Part shown: positions 1 to 5,743 of the stretch, piece after piece
Position numbering within the stretch: the stretch's first letter is position 1
How the letters are laid out: the number at the start of each line of letters is the position of its first letter
Position numbers and translations under genes: made by a program
Notes under the pieces: generated by a model
Databases searched by the model: none
Seen by the model: the letters and a program-made list of their open reading frames with translations, nothing else
What the model was told of the DNA's origin: nothing
Assembly: GCA_015663855.1 (NCBI GenBank)
Contig: DQRJ01000161.1
Location: 1 to 7,529, forward strand
Direction of reading: 5' to 3'
DNA: 7,529 nt
Source of the DNA: Flavobacteriales bacterium
GTDB taxonomy: Bacteria; Bacteroidota; Bacteroidia; Flavobacteriales_D; Sanyastnellaceae

Positions 1-543
1 ACTGACTGGAGCGCAACGAGTCTTTCGCGTGTCGAGCTGACTTCTCTCGGCGCTGAGACTGCTACCATCACCACGACGTTGGTGGACGGCGTAGCTTCTG
101 GATGCAATGCTGCCGCTATTATGGGTGATGAGATTGTATACCAAATCAGTTCTGAATTCGGCATGCGCAAAGCATCAACTCTAGACCTTTCTCCATCGTC
201 AAGCACATGGGGACCAGCGGTAGATTCTTATTACCGTATGGCGTTAAACCCCCTAAACGGGAATGTTTATGCTACTGTGACGAACTTCTATGATATGGGA
301 GAAGTTGCAATCCTCGATGCTTCAGGTTTATTAATCTCGTCTTTCGAGGCGGGCACTATTCCTGGGGGAATCGCTTTCGACATCAGAACTGTAGTTTCTG
401 TAGATCAGTTAGAAATGACTGATAACGGTAGAGCAGTAGGGGAGTATGATGTGATGGGAAGGGTTTGGTCTGAGGGAAACCGAGGATTAAAGATAGAGAG
501 ATTCTCAAACGGTACTACCCGCGCTATTTACGTAGCGGAGTAA
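1..543 (+). CDS. Secreted YncE/DUF5074-like beta-propeller protein, 3' part, with T9SS-like C-terminal tail
   Basis: The reading frame is open from the first base of the window to the TAA at 541-543, so the true start lies upstream; the internal TTG at 79 has no special claim to be a start. About 180 residues are visible. The stretch running ALNPLNGNVYATV, then GEVAILDASG and IPGGIAFD, reads as the last blades of a beta-propeller of the YncE/DUF5074 kind common in Bacteroidota surface proteins. The last ~35 residues (GEYDVMGRVW, then RGLKIERFSNGTTR) resemble the closing strands of a type A type IX secretion sorting domain (YDxxGR ... G.xI ... sdGt), although the usual N-terminal half of that domain is not obvious. 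I infer export to the cell surface or medium. From family knowledge, such propellers are often encoded beside TonB-dependent receptors, but no partner is visible here. The 3' end overlaps the convergent prenyltransferase gene by 16 nt. No ligand or enzymatic activity can be inferred. Confidence 0.75.
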   Translation, partial: TDWSATSLSRVELTSLGAETATITTTLVDGVASGCNAAAIMGDEIVYQISSEFGMRKASTLDLSPSSSTWGPAVDSYYRMALNPLNGNVYATVTNFYDMGEVAILDASGLLISSFEAGTIPGGIAFDIRTVVSVDQLEMTDNGRAVGEYDVMGRVWSEGNRGLKIERFSNGTTRAIYVAE

Positions 544-1442
544 GCGAGTAGCAAAAGACCTACAGCGAGAAGGAGTTTAAGCCATGCAGATAACTGTGTG
601 GCTTTCTTCTGCCAAGTAAAATACGCGATGCCGAGGGTTACGGCTATGAAAAGCCCGATAAGCAGGTCTTTTTCTGAATTCACAGTAATCCATATTGTGC
701 TTGCGAGAAGTATTGCTATGAGTGTTTTGATCACGCGCCAACTCGATTTAGTGCTGTATACGATAGGGAAAGTAAGGTGACCGGCGATTCGGTCTCCTTC
801 AATATCTTCAATGTCTTTCACTAATTCTCGTGTGAATACTATCAAAAATGTAAGGCCCAATAGTATTCCGAACTCCCATACAAACAACGTTAGATTCATC
901 ATTAGCGACATTGAAGTATCTATATCGTCGGCGTATGCAAAAGGGATGACAGAAGCTATCGAGGCTGCTACTATGAAGTTTCCTATGAGGACTCTACCTT
1001 TAAGTTTTGCTGAGTAGAAAAAAAGCACAATAGAAATCGTAAATGCGATCATCAACGGAATGTAATTTCCGATGGTTACAGACAACACACCTGCTGTAAC
1101 TAGCCCGGCCGCAGTCAAGGCCCAATGACTTACGAGTGCAATTCGCCGCTTTAAAACCCGCCCCACTAAAGCCCGCTCAGGCTTATTTATCCTATCCTCT
1201 TTTATATCGAAGTAGTCATTAATGATATTACCTCCAGCCGCCAATAGCACCAATGGTAAAATAAATAGCACTTCTAAAAATAGACTTCCCCAAGCCCCAT
1301 CGTAGCTATATCTTAAAATCGCAATAGCTGCTGCTATGATCGCTAAATTACCAGGTCTCATCACTCTAAACCAAGCCGAGATAGGTGAGGAGGTGACTTG
1401 TTTAACGGCTCCTTGGCCTTGCGAATCACCCATGGCTAGCAT
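528..1442 (-). CDS. UbiA-family membrane prenyltransferase (DGGGP synthase-like)
   Basis: The 304-residue protein is strongly hydrophobic, with about eight or nine membrane segments. It carries both UbiA aspartate motifs: N72-x3-D76-x2-D79-x3-D83-x2-N86-x-P88 after the second helix, and D210-x-E212-D213-x3-D217 in a later cytoplasmic loop. A YSAKLKG motif lies at 143-149. In UbiA enzymes these motifs bind Mg2+ and the polyprenyl diphosphate, whose prenyl group is moved to an acceptor. The NDYxDxxxDxxNxPxR form resembles the group annotated as geranylgeranylglycerol-phosphate geranylgeranyltransferase, homologues of the archaeal lipid enzyme; the acceptor in Bacteroidota is unclear to me. A quinone- or heme-type UbiA is less likely but not excluded. 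The ATG at 1442 overlaps the asparaginase gene by 17 nt. A second in-frame ATG at 1433 gives an 8-nt overlap and removes only MLA, so either start is possible. It is probably cotranscribed with the asparaginase gene. Confidence 0.88.
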   Translation of the reverse strand: MLAMGDSQGQGAVKQVTSSPISAWFRVMRPGNLAIIAAAIAILRYSYDGAWGSLFLEVLFILPLVLLAAGGNIINDYFDIKEDRINKPERALVGRVLKRRIALVSHWALTAAGLVTAGVLSVTIGNYIPLMIAFTISIVLFFYSAKLKGRVLIGNFIVAASIASVIPFAYADDIDTSMSLMMNLTLFVWEFGILLGLTFLIVFTRELVKDIEDIEGDRIAGHLTFPIVYSTKSSWRVIKTLIAILLASTIWITVNSEKDLLIGLFIAVTLGIAYFTWQKKATQLSAWLKLLLAVGLLLLAYSAT

Positions 1443-2436
1443 CGATTAAATCGCTCGAATTAGCAGTCGTCAGCGCGAAATTAAACCCTCCATGAATAGC
1501 GTGTGCACCATATCTCCCTTGCTTATCTAAGGCCAAATATCCCACCTGCAACTCACTCACGTCCATAGAGTCAATAATCCTCTTTACCGCAGCTTCACAA
1601 GCGGCTTGGGGGTGCATTCCGCCTCGCATTAATTCCACAACAAGGAACGAGCCTACCGTCCTCATCACCGCTTCCCCGAGTCCCGTTGCCGTAGCCGCTC
1701 CGACATTTCCATCTACGAAAAGCCCAGCTCCGATTATCGGACTGTCACCTACGCGTCCGTGCATCTTGAACGATACGCCAGACGTCGTACATCCGCCCGA
1801 TAATCGACCCTCGTTATCTAAAGCGAGCATACCTATAGTATCGTGATTCTCGATATTTATTACGGGCTTATAATCATGAGTCTCCATCCACTTAATCCAA
1901 GCCTCTCGAGCTTTTTCAGTCAGAAGATTTGTAGGGACGAATCCTTGGTCTATAGCGAACGTTCTAGCTCCGTCTCCCACAAGCATCACGTGCGGGGTTT
2001 CTTCCATTACTTTCCTCGCAACCGATAACGGGTACATAATATCTTCGAGACACGCCACCGATCCCGCACGACCCTTATGATCCATGCAGCAAGCATCTAA
2101 CGTAACCACCCCGTCTCTATCGGGCAGTCCTCCGATCCCCACGCTTAATCCTTCGGCATCGGCCTCCACAATCCTCGCAGCCGCTTCTATCATATCGAGC
2201 GAGCTACCTCCATTTAATAGCGCCCCGAACCCAGCCTTGTTCGCCACCATCCCGTGATTCCAAGTACTCACCATCGTCGCTTCCATCGTCGCTATATCAC
2301 CCCCCATATCAACCTCGCTCCGCGCTATTTCACTTCCTAGCATTCTGTTTATCGCGAAAGGAGAAAGCCCTAAAACTCCACCTAAAGCAACTAATTTTTT
2401 CAAAAATCCCCTTCGATTTCTTTCAATATTCATCAT
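1426..2436 (-). CDS. Glycosylasparaginase-type Ntn hydrolase with Tat signal peptide
   Basis: The 336-residue precursor belongs to the N4-(beta-N-acetylglucosaminyl)-L-asparaginase (aspartylglucosaminidase) family. These enzymes cleave themselves before a threonine that becomes the N-terminal nucleophile, then hydrolyse the GlcNAc-asparagine bond of glycoasparagines. The self-cleavage site is HDT-IGM with catalytic T200. Relative to the well-studied Flavobacterium enzyme (W11, T152, T170, R180, D183, T203, G204, from memory), W59, T218, R228, D231, T251 and G252 all lie at exactly matching spacing. The N-terminus, NRRGFLKKL followed by a hydrophobic stretch to about residue 28, is a twin-arginine signal, so folded export to the periplasm or envelope is inferred. 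Two adjacent ATGs (2436 and 2433) could start the gene; the difference is one residue. It lies between the dnaK terminator and the prenyltransferase gene, which it overlaps. Isoaspartyl peptidase activity within the same superfamily is an alternative, but the spacing match argues for glycosylasparaginase. Confidence 0.93.
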   Translation of the reverse strand: MMNIERNRRGFLKKLVALGGVLGLSPFAINRMLGSEIARSEVDMGGDIATMEATMVSTWNHGMVANKAGFGALLNGGSSLDMIEAAARIVEADAEGLSVGIGGLPDRDGVVTLDACCMDHKGRAGSVACLEDIMYPLSVARKVMEETPHVMLVGDGARTFAIDQGFVPTNLLTEKAREAWIKWMETHDYKPVINIENHDTIGMLALDNEGRLSGGCTTSGVSFKMHGRVGDSPIIGAGLFVDGNVGAATATGLGEAVMRTVGSFLVVELMRGGMHPQAACEAAVKRIIDSMDVSELQVGYLALDKQGRYGAHAIHGGFNFALTTANSSDLIDASHG

Positions 2437-2442
2437 ACCCCG

Positions 2443-2457
2443 AAGTTACAGTAACTT
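2443..2457. repeat. Perfect 7-1-7 inverted repeat just upstream of the asparaginase start
   Basis: AAGTTAC-A-GTAACTT is a perfect dyad that ends 7 nt before the ATG at 2436. As DNA it could be a small operator. In the minus-strand transcript it could fold into a 6-bp hairpin with a CTG loop next to the start codon. It is AT-rich and short, so chance occurrence is possible. Confidence 0.5.
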
Positions 2458-2473
2458 TAATCCTACAAAACAA

Positions 2474-2500
2474 CAAAGGCTCCCAAATTGGGAGCCTTTG
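2474..2500 (-). terminator. Rho-independent terminator downstream of dnaK
   Basis: The arms CAAAGGCTCCCAA (2474-2486) and TTGGGAGCCTTTG (2488-2500) are perfect complements around one central base, giving a GC-rich 10-11 bp stem with a small loop in practice. On the minus strand the stem is followed by TTGTTTTG, a U-rich tail, as expected for dnaK transcripts ending about 65-90 nt past the stop codon. The plus-strand side is followed by ATTTGTTT, but no plus-strand gene ends here. Confidence 0.85.
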
Positions 2501-2514
2501 ATTTGTTTAGATAT

Positions 2515-2537
2515 CGAAAGCTAATTTTGTGCTTTCG
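2515..2537 (-). repeat. Second hairpin in the dnaK 3' untranslated region
   Basis: CGAAAGC (2515-2521) and GCTTTCG (2531-2537) form a perfect 7-bp stem with a 9-nt loop. It lies between the dnaK stop codon and the main terminator. It has no T tract of its own, so it is more likely an mRNA 3'-end structural element than an independent terminator. Confidence 0.5.
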
Positions 2538-2563
2538 TAGCAGAACTTAAGAAGTTAGAGAGA

Positions 2564-4477
2564 TTACTTAGACTCTTCGTCAGTCACTTCTTCGAAATCT
2601 ACGTCAGTCACTTCTTGCTCGCCTTCTGAAGAACTAGCTCCAGCATCTGCTGCTCCAGCGTCTGCACCTGCATCGCCTTGAGCATACATTTCCTCGCTTG
2701 CAGCTTGGAATACTGTGTTAAGCTTTTCGATACGCTCTTTGCAAGCATCGACATCGCCTAATTCGTGAGCAGTCTTTAACTCAGTAAGAGCTTCGTTGAT
2801 AGGAGTTAGCTTGTCAGCAGGGATCTTATCTCCGAATTCCTTGAGTTGCTTCTCTGTTTGGAATATTAAAGAGTCAGCCTGGTTGATAGTCTCAACCTTA
2901 TCCTTCATCTCTTTATCCGCATCTGCGTTAGCTTCAGCTTCCTGCTTCATGCGCTCGATGTCTGCCTCAGAAAGACCTGAAGAAGCTTCGATACGTACGT
3001 TGCTTTCCTTTCCAGTAGCCTTATCCTTAGCGCTTACGTTGATGATTCCGTTAGCATCGATGTCGAAAGTGACCTCGATTTGCGGAACTCCACGTGGAGC
3101 AGGAGGGATGTCAGAAAGTTGGAACTGCCCGATGCGGTGGTTATCCTTAGCCATAGCACGCTCTCCTTGGTAAACGTGAAGGTCTACACTAGGTTGGTTG
3201 TCTGCCGCAGTAGAGAAAGTCTCAGACTTCTTCGTAGGGATAGTTGTGTTAGCTTCGATAAGCTTAGTGAATACTCCACCCATAGTCTCGATTCCGAGAG
3301 AAAGAGGTGTTACGTCTAAAAGAAGAACGTCTTTAACGTCTCCAGAAAGAACACCACCTTGGATAGCAGCACCGATAGCTACAACTTCGTCTGGGTTAAC
3401 ACCTTTAGAAGGCTCCTTTCCGAAGAATGCTTTAACAGCGTCTTGAACAGCAGGGATACGTGTAGATCCTCCAACAAGGATTACTTCGTCAATATCTCCT
3501 TTACTAAGTCCAGCAGCTTTTAGGGCTGATGCACATGGCTTGATAGAACGCTTGATTAGCTCATCACAAAGTTGCTCGAACTTCGCACGAGTCAATGAAC
3601 GTACAAGGTGCTTCGGCACACCATCAACTGGCATGATGTAAGGAAGGTTGATCTCTGTACTTGTAGTACTAGAAAGTTCAATCTTCGCTTTCTCGGCAGC
3701 CTCCTTTAGACGTTGTAGAGACATAGGATCTTTACTTAGATCGATACCTCCGTTTTCGTTTTTGAACTCATCTACGAGCCACTCGATTAAGATTTGGTCA
3801 AAATCATCTCCACCAAGGTGAGTGTCACCATCAGTAGAAAGTACTTCGAATACTCCATCACCTAGCTCGAGGATGCTCACATCGTGAGTACCACCACCTA
3901 AATCGAATACTACGATTTTCTGGTCGATAGACTTCTTGTCAAGTCCGTAAGCAAGAGCAGCAGCAGTAGGCTCGTTGATGATACGCTTAACCTCTAGTCC
4001 AGCGATCTCACCAGCTTCCTTAGTAGCTTGACGTTGTGCGTCATTGAAGTAAGCAGGTACTGTAATAACAGCCTGAGTTACGTCAGTTCCAAGGTGATCC
4101 TCAGCAGTGCGCTTCATTTTCTGAAGAACCATAGCTGAAATCTCCTGTGGAGTGTATGTGCGGTCGTCAATCTTCACTCGTGGAGTGTTGTTGTCTCCCT
4201 TCACGACCTCGTATGTCATACGCTTAATATCAGAAGCTACATCTTTGAACGAACAGCCCATGAAACGCTTGATACTAGAAATAGTCTTAGTAGGGTTCGT
4301 TATAGCCTGACGCTTGGCCGGCTCACCTACTTTTCTTTCGCCGTCGGCGATAAATGCAACGATAGAGGGCGTGGTACGCTTTCCTTCGCTGTTGTTAATT
4401 ACGACTGGTTCGTTTCCCTCCATCACTGATACACAGCTGTTGGTAGTTCCGAGGTCGATTCCGATGATTTTACTCAT
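2564..4477 (-). CDS. dnaK: Molecular chaperone DnaK (Hsp70)
   Basis: The complete 637-residue Hsp70 is close to the usual DnaK length. It is the ATP-driven cytoplasmic chaperone that works with DnaJ and GrpE, neither of which is in this window. The nucleotide-binding domain spans about 1-383: IGIDLGTTNSCV at 5-16, catalytic K70, the INEPTAAALAYG motif at 167-178, the phosphate-2 loop DLGGGT at 192-197, and the adenosine motif ILVGGSTRIP at 333-342. The linker VLLLD is at 384-388, followed by the beta-sandwich substrate-binding domain to about 500, a helical lid to about 600, and a disordered Ala/Gly/Asp tail ending in FEEVTDEESK, similar to other DnaK tails. Residue 198 in the phosphate loop is His (GGGTHD), where most DnaK proteins have Phe. 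It has its own candidate promoter and activator-like repeats upstream and a strong terminator downstream, so it is probably monocistronic. The ATG at 4477 gives the canonical N-terminus. Confidence 0.99.
   Translation of the reverse strand: MSKIIGIDLGTTNSCVSVMEGNEPVVINNSEGKRTTPSIVAFIADGERKVGEPAKRQAITNPTKTISSIKRFMGCSFKDVASDIKRMTYEVVKGDNNTPRVKIDDRTYTPQEISAMVLQKMKRTAEDHLGTDVTQAVITVPAYFNDAQRQATKEAGEIAGLEVKRIINEPTAAALAYGLDKKSIDQKIVVFDLGGGTHDVSILELGDGVFEVLSTDGDTHLGGDDFDQILIEWLVDEFKNENGGIDLSKDPMSLQRLKEAAEKAKIELSSTTSTEINLPYIMPVDGVPKHLVRSLTRAKFEQLCDELIKRSIKPCASALKAAGLSKGDIDEVILVGGSTRIPAVQDAVKAFFGKEPSKGVNPDEVVAIGAAIQGGVLSGDVKDVLLLDVTPLSLGIETMGGVFTKLIEANTTIPTKKSETFSTAADNQPSVDLHVYQGERAMAKDNHRIGQFQLSDIPPAPRGVPQIEVTFDIDANGIINVSAKDKATGKESNVRIEASSGLSEADIERMKQEAEANADADKEMKDKVETINQADSLIFQTEKQLKEFGDKIPADKLTPINEALTELKTAHELGDVDACKERIEKLNTVFQAASEEMYAQGDAGADAGAADAGASSSEGEQEVTDVDFEEVTDEESK
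2578..2616. repeat. In-frame 15-bp direct repeat at the dnaK 3' end
   Basis: CGTCAGTCACTTCTT occurs at 2578-2592 and 2602-2616, a period of 24 bp or eight codons. It encodes the duplicated E-V-T-D of the DnaK tail (QEVTD and EEVTD). This is a small local duplication inside the disordered C-terminus. Confidence 0.7.
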
Positions 4478-4526
4478 AGTTATATATTTATTTTCGTTTT
4501 TATTATCTTATTTACATCCTCTCTTA

Positions 4527-4542
4527 GTCAAATCCCTTGCCA
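4527..4542 (-). promoter_or_regulatory. Candidate -24/-12 (sigma-54-like) promoter for dnaK
   Basis: Read on the minus strand, TGGCAAGGGATTTGAC fits the TGGCACG-N4-TTGC layout: GG at -24 and the G of -12 are at the correct separation, with mismatches at TGGCA[C>A]G and TTG[C>A]. The predicted start is near 4516, giving a leader of about 39 nt. An overlapping alternative is a sigma-70-like pair, TTGACT (4526-4531) and GATAAT (4502-4507), spaced 18 nt. Bacteroidota primary promoters normally use TAnnTTTG at -7, which I do not see here. Confidence 0.4.
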
Positions 4543-4570
4543 TTCATGTTTTTTCTGGCACGACGTTCAT

Positions 4571-4611
4571 CTTGTCAGTTTTATACCAAACCTTGTCAGT
4601 TTTATATGTCA
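4571..4611. repeat. Tandem direct repeat in the dnaK upstream region
   Basis: CTTGTCAGTTTTATA occurs exactly at 4571-4585 and 4592-4606, with starts 21 bp apart, two helical turns. A partial third copy, TGTCATTTT, begins at 4607. On the minus strand the units read TATAAAACTGACAAG and sit at about -55 to -95 relative to the predicted dnaK start. This placement and phasing suit binding sites for an activator. The region is shared with the divergent oxidoreductase gene, which could also be controlled from here. Confidence 0.85.
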
Positions 4612-4639
4612 TTTTCTCTAATTCCATCTAATCAAGCCT

Positions 4640-4650
4640 GACACCCTGTC
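4640..4650. repeat. Short inverted repeat GACA-CCC-TGTC before the oxidoreductase start
   Basis: GACACCCTGTC is a 4-3-4 dyad ending 23 nt before the GTG start at 4674. Its half-site (TGACA/TGTC) is the core of the nearby direct repeats, so it may be a further site for the same factor. It is short enough to arise by chance. Confidence 0.3.
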
Positions 4651-4673
4651 CGATTCCACTTACATTTGCGCCC

Positions 4674-5696
4674 GTGAATACGTCATCTTCTAACCCCGTA
4701 ACGTTTGCCATTCTAGGCTTTGGTCATATCGGCAAACGCCACTCAAAGGCTATCATCGCACATCCTAATGCTACTCTGACCGCAATCGCTGACATAGAGC
4801 CAGTTTCTGTCGAAGGTGTAATCATTCATAAATCACTCGATTCCTTACTCGCAAGCCCTCAACTTCCAGAGGTGGTGTGTGTTTGTACTCCTAACGGTCT
4901 CCATGCAGCCCAAACCATTTCTATTCTCAACGCCGGCTGCGACGTAGTTCTCGAAAAGCCTATCGCTCTATCAAGCTCTGATGCTCGACGAATAGAAGAG
5001 GTCTCTATCGCGACAGGAAAGAATGTCTTTTGCGTGATGCAAAACAGGTTCGCGCCTCCTTCGGTTTGGCTTAAAACTCTTGTCGATTCGGGTAAGCTTG
5101 GAGAAATTCGCCAGGTTCACGTTCAGTGTTTTTGGAATAGAGATGACGACTATTATTCCGCCAGTCCTTGGCGCGGTACCCTCGACCTCGATGGCGGCCC
5201 GTTATTTACTCAGTTCTCACATTTCATCGACGTTATGTACTGGATTTTCGGCTCCATTTCTAATCCGCGCGCCATTTTCCGTAACCAAGCTCACTCTCAC
5301 AACACCCAGTTCGAGGACTCAGGCCAAATCTCTTTCGACCTCCTCAATCAACCTTCAGCCTGGGGTTCCTTCACGTTCTCCACCGCTCTAGCTCACTCCA
5401 ATTTCGAATCTTCGCTCACTCTCATGGCTGAAAATGGTACGATTCGCATCGCCGGTCAGTACATGGAAAAGGTGGTGTACTGCGATGTTAGCAACTACGA
5501 AATGCCCGACCTCGCCTCACCAGCCCCTCCTAACGACTACGGCTCGTATAAGGGCTCGGCCTCGAATCATCATCATGTTATGGCGAACGTAATTGACGTT
5601 CTCCGTTACGGAGCCTCAATCGCCACTCCAATTTCCGAGGGAATCGACGTAGTCGAGATCATTGAGGCGATGCACAATTCCGGCCCACGCCCATAA
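4674..5696 (+). CDS. Gfo/Idh/MocA-family oxidoreductase, WbpB/WlbA-like
   Basis: The complete 340-residue NAD(P)-dependent oxidoreductase has an N-terminal Rossmann fold with ILGFGHIGKRH (13-23), followed by CTPNGLH (71-77) and the family's EKP signature at 94-96. The C-terminal domain contains QNRFAP (123-128), WRGTLDLDGGPLFTQ (166-180), and H183 with D186. The run from QNRF through YYSASPWRGT to the DGG motif resembles UDP-GlcNAc-uronate 3-dehydrogenases (WbpB/WlbA), which act in making di-N-acetylated uronic acids for surface polysaccharides. This is family resemblance; the actual substrate is unknown. The start is GTG at 4674, the only good candidate between the upstream in-frame stop at 4629 and the glycine loop. 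The gene stands alone, divergent from dnaK and convergent with the GNAT gene 47 nt away; no aminotransferase or acetyltransferase partner of the Wbp pathway is adjacent. Confidence 0.9.
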   Translation: MNTSSSNPVTFAILGFGHIGKRHSKAIIAHPNATLTAIADIEPVSVEGVIIHKSLDSLLASPQLPEVVCVCTPNGLHAAQTISILNAGCDVVLEKPIALSSSDARRIEEVSIATGKNVFCVMQNRFAPPSVWLKTLVDSGKLGEIRQVHVQCFWNRDDDYYSASPWRGTLDLDGGPLFTQFSHFIDVMYWIFGSISNPRAIFRNQAHSHNTQFEDSGQISFDLLNQPSAWGSFTFSTALAHSNFESSLTLMAENGTIRIAGQYMEKVVYCDVSNYEMPDLASPAPPNDYGSYKGSASNHHHVMANVIDVLRYGASIATPISEGIDVVEIIEAMHNSGPRP

Positions 5697-5743
5697 ACTC
5701 TGTTTCTTCAATTGCATTTACGATTGTGCCTCCCACACAAAAC

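Noticed and set aside
598..1017. Two plus-strand open frames opposite the prenyltransferase gene
   Set aside because: The minus strand carries both UbiA catalytic motifs and membrane helices across this stretch, so these are shadows.
2796..3446. Several plus-strand open frames opposite dnaK
   Set aside because: They lie wholly within the complement of an intact dnaK and show no motifs; antisense frames are expected opposite such a conserved gene.
4556..4570. Plus-strand TGGCACG, an exact sigma-54 -24 half-site pointing to the oxidoreductase gene
   Set aside because: At the required distance the sequence is TCAT where TTGC is expected, so no -12 half-site exists.
4314..4631. Plus-strand open frame of 105 codons covering the dnaK 5' end and the intergenic repeats
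   Set aside because: It is antisense to highly conserved DnaK codons and its product has no recognisable family; the hydrophobic tail simply comes from translating AT-rich promoter DNA.
4478..4673. Search for a CIRCE element (HrcA operator) upstream of dnaK
   Set aside because: Neither the TTAGCACTC half nor its complement at the right spacing is present.
5080..5391. 103-codon frame inside the oxidoreductase gene
   Set aside because: It overlaps the conserved C-terminal domain of the oxidoreductase and resembles no known protein.
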